64,000 nucleotides of DNA, from assembly GCA_020881915.1 (NCBI GenBank), contig JAJFPB010000007.1:4123892-4187891 (forward strand), written 5' to 3'. Positions within the stretch are counted from its first letter, which is position 1. The number at the start of each line of letters is the position of its first letter. Of this stretch, positions 1 to 11,670 are shown piece after piece. The stretch is from Paramyrothecium sp. XJ0827 (lineage: Eukaryota > Ascomycota > Sordariomycetes > Hypocreales > Stachybotryaceae). Under the pieces are notes generated by a model. It was not told the DNA's origin. It made no database searches and saw only the letters and a program-made list of their open reading frames with translations. A program made the position numbers and the translations under genes.

Positions 1-453
1 GCCTGATTTCAAAATCGTTCTTAAGATAGTCCCTTTCACTCGATTACTGAAGTTATCGCGTTACACTCAAATATTATTTTACAAAGCCATGACTACCAGG
101 AATCTAAAATCGTCGACTTTGGGACTCATGGGCGGAAACCCGCATTAACCAAAACGCCCTAAACTGGAACATACCGGCGATGCCAGCAGTTGGTTCTTAG
201 AGCCCTACTTGATGAGCAATTCAGAACTTTCAGGCATACCAGATAGCTAGGTAATATTGAGTTTTCTAGTCTAACCAGTACTAGAAGCTATGATTTAAGC
301 TTTCTGGGTGTTGAAGTTCCAGAAATAGTCCTTGTTGAAATTAACAATCCTGTATTCAAAACAATAATCCGAGATACCAATAGAAACAATGCTAAGTGCA
401 ACATTGGAGGTATTTATTGCAATAGAGTTGTGTGACCTATCCGCCTGCCCCCA
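1..453. other. Non-coding, downstream of INO1-type gene
   Basis: I see no gene, RNA or repeat here. It is moderately A+T-rich and would carry the 3' untranslated region and terminator of the inositol-phosphate synthase gene that ends at 454. Confidence 0.5.
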
Positions 454-2234
454 CTAGAAGAGCTTGTGCTCGAGAACCATGTCGGAGTCCGGTTGCAGGC
501 CCAGAACAGCCCTAAAGATATTGGTCAGAGCTGCACGCTGCTTCGCCAATGAATTCACCACGGCAGTTCCGGGGGGCGTCAGCGGAGCCTTCAACATGTA
601 GCTCAAAATACTGAGCACGCTGTGAAAGCTCTTGTAAGATGTAGCGGATCCGTCACTGGCCTCTTTTTTCCACTGAATTCGAGTCATTATTTCCGTGACC
701 AGGACAAGATCGATGATCAGAGGTGAGGCAAGAAGCGAGTCCTCGCAGACGTTGAATATCCTGCAAATTATTAGCTGCGGAGTGAAGGGGCTCGGACATC
801 ACTTACGAAATTGTTTGGTGACCACCGAGGAAAATCTCGGCATAGTACTCGTCGAGAGCACGCTTGTTATCACCCACAGCTGGCATATACTTAATGACAA
901 CAGTGTGGTCAGGACGTTCCCCTTCTTTATACAGAACCGTGTTTGCTTCCACCATGTCATCCACTACATTGGATTTGGAGATCTCCTTGGATCGGAATTG
1001 TTTCTGTCGTCATCGAATTAGTATAAGCGACAACAGTCAGAATGGAGTCTGCAATACCTGTTCACTCAAGTTCTTGCCATCGTTGTTTCCGAGATGATTG
1101 TAGCTAGCAATGGAGGTGAGTTTGATGCCTGCATTGATCAGAAAATCAACCAAAGCAGACTTCATCTTCGTCTGACCCGATTTGAAATCATCACCTCCAA
1201 TGAACGCTTCATGCTTTTCAGCAAGCTCAATCGCACCGGGGACAAAAGTATTTTGCGGCGACCCATTGATGAATGGAGCCTTTTCCAATATCGAAGCCAC
1301 TGCGAATATAGTTGACGGTGACACTTCACTATGACCCTCCTCGATGGCCTTCAATAAATTTTCAGCCGTGTCATTTATCCCGGGAATGATCTCCGTATAG
1401 CGCTCAGTATTCGCTGTCCATTGTACAATGACTTTATCGAGGCCGTGAGCACGTTTGAACTCGCTTAACATGTTAGCGAATGTTTCCGGGTGGTTGGAAT
1501 CATTCTTACCGGATATCTTGACGGATATGGTCAACATGTTCCATGCAGGCACGGCTTCCAGCGACTACATTGTCCGCTCGATCGCCTTGGTTGGAAGCAA
1601 TGAAGTCAGGATAGTAGATGCTGGGGAGTGGCGTCATCTGAGCCATCTCTTTCTTGATCTGCGCCTTGAGGGTAGGCTCAAGCACAGCAGCTCGGTCCAT
1701 GGCCTCGGCGAGATTCATGCTGCTGATATCCCATCCGCCAAGAATAAGATCGTTGGGATGGACCATAGGCAATATATCGTGAAAGGGAATATTCACATCT
1801 CGTTGCGTTTTAGCATCGGTTCCAAGCTTTATGGTAGAGCCCATAATAATCGAACCATAATAGTTGGCGGCTCTCAGACCCTCGCGTGTTTCCCACGAGA
1901 GGTTGGCACGGTTAGCGATGATTCCCGCCGTGACGGTTGTACCATTATTTCCGCCCCAGCCAACGAGCATAACACCGACTTTAGGTACATTGCGATCGAC
2001 CTTGAAGGAATACTGGGTATTCTGAGGAGTTGCAATGTATTTCCCAGTATCGTCCCTCACAACGCTTGTAGTAAGGTATGTGTATTTGGAGAGGATCTCA
2101 TTCTCTTTGTATACCACGTTGGGTGACTGGACTGTCAAAAGCTCCTTGTTCAAAGACGATGAACTTCCGTAGTTGTTAGCACCTAGACCGCTTCCGTCTG
2201 AGAAGCTCAAATCTTCCTGCATATGAGGTGCCAT
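454..2234 (-). CDS. INO1: Inositol-3-phosphate synthase (myo-inositol-1-phosphate synthase)
   Basis: Converts glucose 6-phosphate to inositol 3-phosphate with NAD, the committed step of inositol synthesis, in the cytosol. I read four exons: 2234-1510, 1463-1058, 1003-807 and 760-454. The three introns are 46, 54 and 46 bp, all GT-AG, and the joined frame is 544 residues, close to the usual 530-540. Visible family signatures are the NAD-binding [11 protein letters not shown], then [29 protein letters not shown] and SKSNVVDD, and the C-terminal DMVLEHKLF. The start is the first in-frame ATG; the frame extends three codons further only through a GTG. All exons are open and in phase, so the gene looks functional. 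It is next to secondary-metabolism genes, which suggests either a plain housekeeping border gene or an extra copy recruited to the cluster; the sequence alone does not decide. Confidence 0.95.
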
Positions 2235-3355
2235 TTTTTTCACTGGGTAGGCGAATAATTGATCGTAGTATTGGTTTCGGGGACTAGACTGGCCCTTATC
2301 GACTAAAGGCTGAGTCTACCGCTGAGAAGCACGCGGCTCCGTACGGATTATGAACGCTATACCAGGTCAATTACTTTTCTCCCAATTAAAATCTGTTTTG
2401 GGGATTAACGCACGATTTTAAGAGGTTCGAAAACGTCTTGACGGCTGCAAAGATCGTAGCCCGAAAGCACGATCTACGTTGGATGGGATGAAGTTGGTGA
2501 AACTGAAGTTTGTAGCCGACCTCGACTTGAATTACAGGCTACCTGTAGTTATGGCCCTGTTGAATACACTTGAATGGAACTAGAAGAAATTGTTACCTCT
2601 GGAAGAGAAGGGTTTCGACTTGAGAGCCCAAGCAGGGTTCCGGAAGCGCGGTATAAGAATGCCTGAGCAGCTGACTCCTCTACCGTTGGAATTGCAAGGC
2701 AATATTCCACCGCTGACACAAGCGGAGGGTTTCTATCAGGTTGATTGCACAATCCTGCACTATCTACATCGAACCATGCATGAATATGATCGACCGCCAC
2801 TTCGCCAGCAACTCCCAGGACATTGAATGCAACCCAAAGTCACTGTACAAGCGGGCTGTAAGAATTTGCATGAACATGCTAGCTAAACTCTTCGTCTGGA
2901 ACTGTGGACTGATCCTTGTAGGAAAACCTTCCTCTCCTGCAGAGTATCAGCATTGCCGCGCCGTGCCGCGTCCAGAACTAATGCGGCATCCCTGGTCCAT
3001 GTAGGATTGAGCCGGCGCAGGGGCTCCGGGGAGGTTCAGGTCCAGGCTTGCCATGGAAGCATTGCCGGGAGTGCAGCTACTAACACCATCTTCCCAAGCA
3101 TGTCAGTCCCACTTTTCTTCGGATAGGCTATCTGAGTCTGTATATCGGCGCAGATGTGGGGGCTCCTTACACTTTGCCTCGCAGGATGTTGCGCCACGTT
3201 GTGGAAACATGCCGCGCGGAGTTGGCCGGACTCCTTGTCCAGCCATTATGCAACTGAGACGGCGATGAATGTTCACTACAGCACGCTGGAATCGGCCCAT
3301 ATTGTTACACGGTGCTGCATGGTATAATCCACTTGCGCTGAAAATTTCCAATGTC
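2235..3355. other. Intergenic region without a recognisable gene
   Basis: This lies between the 5' end of the inositol-phosphate synthase gene and the 3' end of the MFS gene. Short open frames exist on both strands (for example 2590-2826 and 3103-3351), but none shows a domain, conserved motif or convincing splice pattern. The part next to 2235 should hold the INO1 promoter. I could not identify an inositol-responsive element with confidence. Confidence 0.5.
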
Positions 3356-5205
3356 CTACCAATGAGTCTTCACTATTTCTCCAATGTCTGTGCAGCCGGG
3401 GTGGACAGTTACGTCCGCAGATGATTCAGCCTTTTTACGGTCTTGAGGAAGCGTCCGTCTCTCAATTGCCCAGCTTGCAATCCAGGCCAGGATTGGTGTA
3501 GCAAGGGCAACCCAGAATGCGTTTCGTAAGGCAGAAGCAAATGCATCGACGACCACGTCCATCAGCTCTGGAGGAACTATCTCCCTGAAATCCCTCCCAC
3601 CAGCCGCCACCACGGCTTCACCGTCGATTCCTTGCACCTCGCTGAGGTTTTGTAGAAGCTTAACCAGGAAGAGATTCTGGCCAATGCTAGGAGCTAAAGC
3701 GCCTCCCAGAATTTGGAAGAACATGACCATTACAAGCCCCGTTGGCACGTCCGCCTTGGCGAGAACGACCTGGACCGCCAGTATCGGCATCTGGCCGCAA
3801 ATACCATAGCCAGCCCCGGAGAGAATTTGAAACCCAATCCACTGTGCGCTTGGGCTGTCTGCGTGAAGCAATTGATATAGGCCACCTCCCGCAGCCAAGA
3901 CAGGGGCGCCAACCCATATCAACGGCACGTACTGCCCGGACCGAGAGGCGATCCAGCCGGCGCTGAGCATGCCAAGGCTGTTAGACACGATGATTGGGAG
4001 TAAAAAAATACCCGAGTCCTTGGCATTAGTATTCTTCACGGATTGAAAATATATGGGCCAATAGTAGGTTTGCAAGACCATGGCTACCTGGACAAGCATC
4101 ATGAAGCTGCAAGATACAGACACGGTACGGTTTTTGAAGATGTGCAGAGGGATAGTAGAGCTGGAACAGCATTAGCAAAGCGTGCTGAATATTGCCTGTG
4201 TGGGTGAATCCCAACCAACCTTTCTTTACCTCGCGCTTGCAAGTACAGGAAGGCAACCAAGAGTAGGCCAAAGCCGATCAAGCAGCCAAACACACGTGCG
4301 TTGGACCATGGGTAAACGACGCCACCCCACTGTAGAGCCAGATTCAAGCACGTAATTGCACCGAGTAGCACAACGGCGCCTGGGATGTCGAGTTGACGGA
4401 TCTTCTGCACCCAAGGGATTCCGCCCTTTGCTGCAGGTGGTGGGTGCCTCAAGGTGAACCAAACTAAAACCAAACCAATGGCCCCGAAAGCTGTGAATCG
4501 TTAGTAATAGATAAAAGTGTACTTCGTTGAGGACGGCAGAGACTTGCGAAGATTAACCCAGAATATAAAACGCCAAGTCAGCATTTTATTATCGGTTATA
4601 GCACCGCCCACGAGAGGCCCCATGGCAGATCCGATGCCATACATGCCAAAAACAATGGCCAACACTATTGCCTGCTTCTTCAGAGCGACACAGTACGACA
4701 TGATAGTGGTTGCTCCGCTCACCAAACCAGCTGCGCCTAAGCCAGAGACTGCCCTCCCGATGATGAGCGTTGTCGAGTTTGGTGCGACTGCAGAGAGAAT
4801 ACAGCCGATTTCGAAGACAGCGAGTAAGATACAATAGGTCCACTTGATGTTGAAAAATGTATAAAGGCGGCCGCAGGTTGGCAGCAGGGCCAGTTGCGCA
4901 ATTAGGTAGGAAGAGCCATACCAGCCTATGTCGTTGAAACTCTGGAAGTCGCTGGTGATCTGAGGAATTGCGGTTGCTTGAGTGCACATTAGTCACGATA
5001 CTCGTTCCTAGGGATTGGGAAAGCCCGTACCTAGAATGGTATTGTCAAGCGCTAACACGAAGGAAATGGACATGAAGGCTATGGTCAACGAAGCCAGAGC
5101 CCAGCCGTCCATGTACTCGGTTGCGGGCTCCGCCTCACTCTGTTGGTTGTCGAGCATGTCTGCAGCGGCCTCAACTTGTCCCTGGGTTTTCGCAATTTTT
5201 CCCAT
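3356..5205 (-). CDS. MFS drug:H+ antiporter, 14-helix (DHA2/DHA14) type
   Basis: Plasma-membrane exporter, probably for the product of the neighbouring biosynthetic genes or for self-protection. Exons are 5205-5031, 4976-4548, 4490-4220 and 4160-3356, giving 559 residues, normal for this family. The N-terminus is acidic and cytosolic. The first helix carries LALDNTIL followed across the intron by ATAIPQIT, the family's motif D1 region. Later come GRLYTFFNIKW (motif A-like), GRAVSGLGAAGL and the motif C-like GMYGIGSAMGPLVGG, then WRFIFWVNLPFGAIG. After the long loop comes STIPLHIFKNRTV, then YYWPIYFQSV and further hydrophobic segments. The intron at 4491-4547 has a GC donor (GC-AG), the only one that restores the NLPFG motif. 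The frame extends upstream of 5205 only from a TTG, so the ATG at 5205 was chosen. Confidence 0.9.
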
Positions 5206-6610
5206 GCTCGCCAGTAGTTCTTGCACCGATAGTTCCTGCGAGGCGGTCTCGATGAGATGGGATGTCGAGATGCAACCTAGGTAGAGTTCTCGCGATAAAT
5301 GCAAGGGAGGTGGGCTACGGTGGCGGCTGAAGTTTCCCAACAGATGCGGGGTTTAGGGACTACAGGATCTGGTTCCCTTGCATACAAGCCAACAAACCAA
5401 GGTCGTAGGCCACTCCCGGGGCATGAGATTAGGCTGCAGCTGAGGCCGGTGGCACGATTGGACCAAGCCCAGTCTCAATTGAACAGGACCAATCGTTCTG
5501 TTGCTCGCTTAACGTGTGCAGGCCGCCGAGGATCACATCGTCCTGACGGACCGAGCATCCGCCTTCCGCCCCTTGATAGGGGGGGTGTCCCCGGAACCTT
5601 CGGGCTCTCCGGCAACAGGCCAACCTTCCGGCGGGTTCCTGAAACCAGTCGATTACTGTTTCGAGCCCCCACTAGTATTGTTTGCTCGGTTGGCGGCTTG
5701 CACGGCGTGCTTGTGATGTGCCAATGAAGGATCTTTATTCATTGCATTCGGCTCGGCGTGCATACATGATGCAAGTGAGCCTTATCTTATGTTCTTCTCC
5801 CGCTTAGGAATCGGGGGTTCTAGCTGAGCCTTGACATCCCCTTTTGTCCAGTTGATGTGCCGATGGGCGACAGTGTCTAATCCCTGCCCTGATCCTCACA
5901 CCTGCTTTGGCGACACTACCTTTTGACAAAGCCCATATACCAAATCACCTGGTACTTTCAGGTCGGTTCCGTCACTTACCGTATAGGAAAGTGATCATCG
6001 AGGGAACCTGCAAGGGTTGTGAACAAGTCGCTTCCAGCGGCACAGAAGAGCCTGCATATGTAACGTAGTTGCTGTGACAGCGGAACAGCTCTCTTATCAT
6101 GTAAGGGCGTCAGCGAAGGTCCCCACGATGAAGTCTAAAAATATGGATGCCACTAATGAAGCCATGGAGCCACTAGCTGCATGTTTCGGGATCGGCATGG
6201 GCCGGCCCCACAACGCCGCAGCCTGGATAAAGACCCATCGTCATGTTGCCTCGCTAGTACGCTGTCTGTCGTAGGCCAGATGTGCAACTCGGCCACGTAT
6301 CTAGCTGGTCTATGACCGCTGTGTTACGCGTAGTTAGCCTCAGATTGACCGTACTAAGATTTGGTTCAAAACACCACACCTACCTAACTTTTTAGTGAGT
6401 ATGGAGTCATTAGATCGACGCTTAGGTCTGAACTTGATAAAGGAGGTATACAAATTCGTGCATGCTGTACTAAGAGGAAGCTGATCCCCCTTGCTATATA
6501 TACAAGAATCTGATCTGGCAGGGTAGCTAAGCAAAGCGCATTTCCTATCCGCCTGATCACAGTATCAACAACAACAATAACAAAAGCATGAGATAGATGG
6601 TCATTTGGAG
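5206..6610. other. Intergenic region, MFS promoter side
   Basis: No gene could be supported in this 1.4-kb stretch between the MFS start and the 3' end of the Zn2Cys6 regulator gene. It should hold the MFS promoter. Open frames at 5299-5727 and 6074-6274 have no recognisable domains and overlap frames on the other strand, which is what random sequence gives. CGG/CCG triplets, the half-sites of Zn2Cys6 proteins, are frequent around 5520-5640, but I cannot define an operator. Confidence 0.4.
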
Positions 6611-7816
6611 TCAAAGAATTATATTTATGCCAAAGTCCTCTTTGAATTTGTCAAACACCATCTGAATCATGGCCATGCGGCTCCTCTGGTCCTCGACTAT
6701 TAACATATGCGTTTGCAAAGGCAAACCTGGTGATCCTTCAGACGCCCCGTCGAGCCCGAGCGTCTCCAGCCCGGCTAAGCTCTTCTGGATACGATCAAGG
6801 TAGTGTACTCCCGTGTGCAGGAGCATCTGAAGCCTAAAGTGTGGAGGGGGTGCCAGCTTCACCCCAGCAATGGAGAACAGTAGGGGTTGCCCCGGAATCT
6901 TGGCGCCGTTGCCAGCCGTGGTGTCCTCTTCAATCATGTCGGTGTCTTCTTGCTGGAGGCAGTGGTGGATGGACGAGTAGAGCCAGTGGTGCATCTCGGT
7001 CAATCGCATCGATGTTGAGGTGAGTTGTAACGAGACGGCCGTGCTGAGAGCTGGCGACTGCTGCGAGCCCTTGAACCCGTGCGTGACTCTTGTGAGGCCT
7101 TGGACAAGCTCGAGAAACTCCGAGGAGCTCTCGAGCACGTGAGCAGCCTCCTGCTCAAGCTTGGTAGGATCCAGGTGCGCTTCATAGCCAAGCATGCGAG
7201 CAATCTTCACCTGGAAGTGTGCAAGGCGGTGCGTGTAGTCTCGGTCAATGGAGCGCATTGTGCTGGGCTTGGTGATGGAGGAAAGGGGAGTCTGACCCGT
7301 TCCAACCTCAATCTCCCGCAGACTGCTGTCGTGGAGTCGGTGGTTGAAGCTGATCGTGCCTGTTGGGACGGCCTCGGCCTCGGTCATGTTTAACAGGGGC
7401 CATGGTAATGTGCCGAGCGAGTCCGTCGGTTCCAGCTGCACACATGTCGTAGCCGCCGAGAAACCACCCACGAAGCCATGCGGCGTCCACGGTCCGGACT
7501 GGTCCTCCATAAAGAACTCGGATCCTTCACCTGCGGCCGACTCGGTGAGAGTGTTGTGAACCCAGGTCGCATCCTCAGCCACAGCACGACTCGGCGAGGA
7601 CATGATACGTCCTGTTGGCCCTGCATCCACGGCACTTTTTTGATTCATTACGCCGCTGCCCGCCTTAGTGACTGGCCGACCCGGCCTGCCGGGCTCGCTG
7701 TAGTTGCAATGGACTTTGGCAGCACGACAACGGGTGCACTGCTGCCCGCGGCCGTCCGTTTTACACTGCATCTTCATCCTATGGCAGCGGTCACACGCGG
7801 ACCGCTTCGTACTCAT
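6611..7816 (-). CDS. Zn(II)2Cys6 transcription factor, likely cluster regulator
   Basis: A 401-residue fungal binuclear zinc cluster protein. The N-terminus has the complete cluster CX2CX6CX8CX2CX6C with cysteines at residues 8, 11, 18, 27, 30 and 37, followed by a basic linker rich in Gly, Arg and Pro. The rest is Ser/Thr-rich with a helical C-terminal half ending in FDKFKEDFGINIIL. Size and layout resemble the AflR type that sits inside polyketide clusters rather than the larger proteins with a fungal_trans domain, and I see no obvious fungal_trans domain. It is transcribed divergently from the enoyl-reductase gene, so a shared promoter at 7817-8440 is likely. It reads as a single exon from the ATG at 7816. 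Its role as activator of the surrounding genes is inferred from position. Confidence 0.88.
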   Translation of the reverse strand: MSTKRSACDRCHRMKMQCKTDGRGQQCTRCRAAKVHCNYSEPGRPGRPVTKAGSGVMNQKSAVDAGPTGRIMSSPSRAVAEDATWVHNTLTESAAGEGSEFFMEDQSGPWTPHGFVGGFSAATTCVQLEPTDSLGTLPWPLLNMTEAEAVPTGTISFNHRLHDSSLREIEVGTGQTPLSSITKPSTMRSIDRDYTHRLAHFQVKIARMLGYEAHLDPTKLEQEAAHVLESSSEFLELVQGLTRVTHGFKGSQQSPALSTAVSLQLTSTSMRLTEMHHWLYSSIHHCLQQEDTDMIEEDTTAGNGAKIPGQPLLFSIAGVKLAPPPHFRLQMLLHTGVHYLDRIQKSLAGLETLGLDGASEGSPGLPLQTHMLIVEDQRSRMAMIQMVFDKFKEDFGINIIL

Positions 7817-8440
7817 TCTCCTTTCGATTCAGCAGGCGGAAAGGTCATGTGGCGTGCGTAAGCGTTCTGGGACGGAGCATACGCAAGGGCGAGTCAATAG
7901 CACCGACTACTACAATAATAAACACTCGGCTCCCTCCTCTGATGGGGGACAGTAGCTGCTATATGTGACCCTTCAGACGATTTCGCCGTCGGTATAGAGC
8001 TGCTGAACAGTTCATGAACCTTTTCACCGCTCGACGCGACACGCAGGGGTGCGAATGGGCGCAAACGCCCCTTGATGGAGACGCCTGCATGTGGCACTAC
8101 ATTGCATATGCGCATGAACCGGGCCAACACATCCTAGTCAAGTGTCGTCCAAACTCCAGAGCCAAACTACTGCCAGGTATCTCTACAGCCTGCTGGTGGA
8201 GAGTTTTCGGGCACTGACATTCAAGCTTGAGCCAGAACCCCAGCCAGTTGGTTAGCAGATCATTGGCCATGCCAACAGCGCCGCGCGCATCTATACCCGG
8301 TCAGTCATTGTGTTGAGAGTATAAGTTAGCCGACTCAATCGTTTGCCGGATGCTCCGAGCCGTGACTGTGTCCAGTACATCCCATCGATCAGCTACCTTT
8401 TACCCCCTGAGGACTCTTGGGCTTGACCAACCATTTCGCC
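7817..8440. promoter_or_regulatory. Divergent promoter region, regulator / enoyl reductase
   Basis: A 624-bp gap between divergent start codons (regulator on minus, enoyl reductase on plus). It contains no supported coding frame. A binding site for the Zn2Cys6 regulator would be expected here, but I cannot point to a clear palindrome. Confidence 0.45.
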
Positions 8441-9574
8441 ATGTCGCCCGCCGTTGAGAAGATCTTGGGCAACGGCAAAACCGCCCCCACGTTGGACATC
8501 TCGCCCACACCAAAGTCCCAAGGAGTTGCAAAAGGCACGGCCACCGTAACTCGGGAACATGCATCGTCGTACTTTCACACTCTCCACCGTCCGCTCAAGA
8601 TGGTCATTCGCACCCCTGGAGACTTCAGGAGCTTGTCCTTCGTTGACGATGAATCGGTCAAGACCCCACTAGGGACAGACGAGGTCGAGATCAAAACGTT
8701 TGCCTACGCTCTGGGCGAAGCCGACATTGATACACTGCGGGGGATCAGGACCAATTCGGCCAGCGCCACGGAGTGCGCCGGTGTCATTACGGCTTTGGGC
8801 TCAGACTTCGAGCACACATTTCAGACGGGAGACCGGGTGTGTTGCTGGAATGCAAACATTCCTTTTGCCAGCCAGACACGCGTCAAAGGCTCCACGGTCC
8901 AAATCATTCCCAAGTCCTGCTCATTCGCTGCAGGTGCAGCATTGCCACTGAACATCTCGGCTGCCTACTTTGGCTTGGTCGAATGCGCACAAGCCGAGTC
9001 TGGGCAGACAGTCCTGGTCCACGGCGCAAGCGGATCACTTGGTCAAACTGTGGCTCTTTTGGCCAGTTCCCTTGGGCTCCGTGTTTTCGCAACGGTCAAA
9101 ACAGAAGCCCAGAAGAGGGCAATTCTGTCGGTCAAAGGGACCGAGCTTGCCCAAGTGCTCTACTCGGACGATTTACATGTTCCAAAGACCTTGCTAGCCT
9201 TGACAAAAGGAGTTGGGGTCGACATCGTATTCAACTCATCGTCCACTCTCCTTTCAGAGGAGCTAACACTCTCTGTCACCCCATCGGGCACTATTGTTGA
9301 GGCGCATAGCCGGAGTTGGTTCCCCGCCACTGCCCACCGCGCTATCAAACATGTGTCGTTCGATGCAACGCGTCTGATTCGACACCGTCCCTCTCTTGCA
9401 GGCACTGCCTTGAAGACGGTGCTGGCCCTGCTTCCGGGGGAGCATGTCGCCAGCTTATCCCCACTGAAAAAGGTGTCTATTGAACATGCCGGGTCAGTAT
9501 TTGAGGCTGCAATAAGCCAAGCACATCCCGAAAAAGTGGTCTTGTTGGCAGGAATGACACAATGGTGGGCGTGA
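8441..9574 (+). CDS. Enoyl reductase (polyketide-synthase ER-like, MDR family), free-standing
   Basis: A 377-residue medium-chain dehydrogenase/reductase that most resembles the ER domain of highly reducing polyketide synthases: IRTPGDFRSLSFVDD and LGTDEVEIKTFAYALG match the start of such domains (compare GTPG...L.F.DD and DEVEI). A GroES-like part is followed by the Rossmann motif VLVHGASGSLGQ near 9020-9055, which would bind NADPH, then VDIVFNS. It would reduce an enoyl thioester. The frame begins at a TTG at 8417, but the first ATG is at 8441. It is unspliced and stops at 9574 just inside the following acyltransferase frame, shifted by one base. It could be a trans-acting ER, or a remnant of a larger synthase; there are no KS, AT, DH, KR or ACP domains around it. 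Confidence 0.75.
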   Translation: MSPAVEKILGNGKTAPTLDISPTPKSQGVAKGTATVTREHASSYFHTLHRPLKMVIRTPGDFRSLSFVDDESVKTPLGTDEVEIKTFAYALGEADIDTLRGIRTNSASATECAGVITALGSDFEHTFQTGDRVCCWNANIPFASQTRVKGSTVQIIPKSCSFAAGAALPLNISAAYFGLVECAQAESGQTVLVHGASGSLGQTVALLASSLGLRVFATVKTEAQKRAILSVKGTELAQVLYSDDLHVPKTLLALTKGVGVDIVFNSSSTLLSEELTLSVTPSGTIVEAHSRSWFPATAHRAIKHVSFDATRLIRHRPSLAGTALKTVLALLPGEHVASLSPLKKVSIEHAGSVFEAAISQAHPEKVVLLAGMTQWWA

Positions 9575-11670
9575 AGGAAACTACCTCCCTTGCGAATGCA
9601 CTTCCGGGAATTCAGCCGTTGGCTCATTTAGTTGCTGCTCTCAATATACCACAAGATCAGAAGGACGCCTTGCTTTCACTGGCAGCACAGCTCATCGCCG
9701 CAAGCTCGGACACGAGGCCTGTCGCTGCAACAACCGATGCTCCATCGTTTCAGAGGAACGGTACCACGCTATCTACGCATCAGAGTGAGGCCAATGGGGC
9801 TGCTGTGGCGAACGGTGTCACCGATGTACATGGCTCCTCAAATCAAGAGGAGAGCGGCAGGTCCCTCTTCGTTACAAACGACTTACCGAGATTCCCCCTC
9901 CCCGACATCAATGCGCTGTGTGGCGCTTTTCTCACAGGTGTCAAGGCCTTCGCAACCCCCGAAGAATTCGACACAACCACTCGCGCTATTGAAGACTTCA
10001 AACGTCCAGGAAGTTCAGGCCGACTTCTTTATGACCGCGCGGCAGCTAGAGCTGCGGATCCCAGTGTTAGAAACTGGGCATGGGAGCCACAACTCCAACG
10101 AGGCTTTCTTGACCGAAGGGTGTCACTTACCCCGTGCACCAGCTTCTGGATGGGCCATCCCGCCAGTCAACGGAGACATTCACAAACAGAACGGGCAGCC
10201 CTTGTTGCACATGCAGCAAACAGCGTCAGGCTGAGGTTGGAGGCAGGTCTTGTCAAGCCTGTGGTGCTGAATGAACGCGAACTGACAACTGCGTTTTATC
10301 CCTGGATCTTCAACGCCGTGCGAATTCCTGGCATCGAGAGGGACGAGATGCAGAGACACCCGAACAATGATTATTGTGTCGTCTTCTACAAAGGCCACGC
10401 GTTCAAGCTGAATCTGTCTGTGAACAACCAACCAGCTAGCTGTCAGGAGTTGTTTGATGCTTTCAACTTAGTTGTGGATCAATCTGTGGAGCAGCGTTCG
10501 TTCGTAACCATTTTCACGGCTGACCCCAGGCGTCCGTGGGCCGAGACAAGGGAGAGACTGCAGCAGCTTAGCTTTCAAAACGCTCTGAGCATCGCGACCA
10601 TAGAGGCCGCCGCTTTCACGATTGCACTGGACGAGGCTGCTCCCACAACTGCAGTCGAACGTGGGCGCCAATTCCACTTTGGAGGCGAGACCGATGCTGC
10701 CAACCGTTGGCACGATAAGTCACTTCAATTTGTAGTATGCAGCAATGGAATCTCTGCCACACTGGGCGAGCATACCATGCTGGACGCTATGACATTGAAC
10801 GAACTCAACGATGCTATCGCCGCTGCAATCACCAGCGATTCTCCGCTCGACACTCGCGGTGCCTTGCCCACCACCACGGTCATTACACCCGCACCCCTGC
10901 CCCTGATCACGGATGCTGTACTTGACTCACATATCGAAAAAGTGCGAGCCCAATATTACGACTTTATCAAGGACGCCGAGCATGTGCATTTTCTTTTTGA
11001 GGGCTACGGCTCAAGATCACTTCGAGCCCGGAAAATGTCGCCCAACAGCGTATTTCAAATGATTGTCCAGCTCGCTGCCAAGTCGCTTTATGGCCATTAT
11101 ATCCCATGTTTCGAAACCGTGAATCAAGCGCACTACCACCAGGGTCGTGTTGACATTATACAGATTGTCAACCCCCAAGTTGCCTCGTTCCTGGATGCTG
11201 CGAGCGACTCGTCGTTGAGTTTGTCGGAGCGCCGCTCCCTGCTCGTCAATGCCACGCGAGCACACGTGGCTTCCATCAACAAAGCGGGAAGAAATCTCGG
11301 CTGGGAGCGCAACTTCACTGCACTGCATGCCCTCCTAGAGAAAGGGGACCCCGTGCCGGTTTTGTTCAAGGACCCGGTGTACAAGAGGGTGAGACCAAGG
11401 CTGATGATTAGCAACTGCTTCGAGATGGGAATGCTGGAAAAAGGCTGCATGTGGAGGGACCTCGATTCTGTGTGGTTGCACTACGAGGTGCACGACAACA
11501 AGTAAGCATTAACAAGCCCCATTTCTTCACATTTTACTAATTACAGTATTAACTGGTTATTCAGTGCTTTTTTCTCGATTGCTACTAGGGAGAGTGGTCG
11601 TGCGACGAAGTTCTGCCAGTATTTGAAGGATGCGGCCGAGCTAGTCCAAGAGATTGTGTTCACCGAGTAA
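9562..11670 (+). CDS. Carnitine/choline O-acyltransferase-like enzyme (cAT)
   Basis: Two exons, 9562-11501 and 11547-11670, joined across a 45-bp intron, give 687 residues. A linker of about 95 residues rich in Ser, Ala and Thr precedes the domain, which starts near LPRFPLPDINALCGAFL. The catalytic motif is EHTMLDA with the His codon at 10771-10773 (family EHxxxDG). The family's later block is present as FEGYGSRSLRARKMSPNSVF and HYHQGRVDIIQIVN, and the C-terminal FFSIATRES corresponds to the substrate-binding Ser/Thr segment. Carnitine acyltransferase domains are known as release domains fused to the end of some fungal highly reducing polyketide synthases, and a stand-alone ER next door fits that origin. 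It may transfer an acyl chain to an alcohol or release a polyketide. The frame lies one base off the preceding ER frame, with 13 bp shared, which is unusual for two eukaryotic genes. Confidence 0.8.

Noticed and set aside
5299..5727. 142-codon plus-strand frame in the MFS upstream region
   Set aside because: No domain, overlapping frames on the other strand and no splice support; consistent with chance in G+C-rich intergenic DNA.
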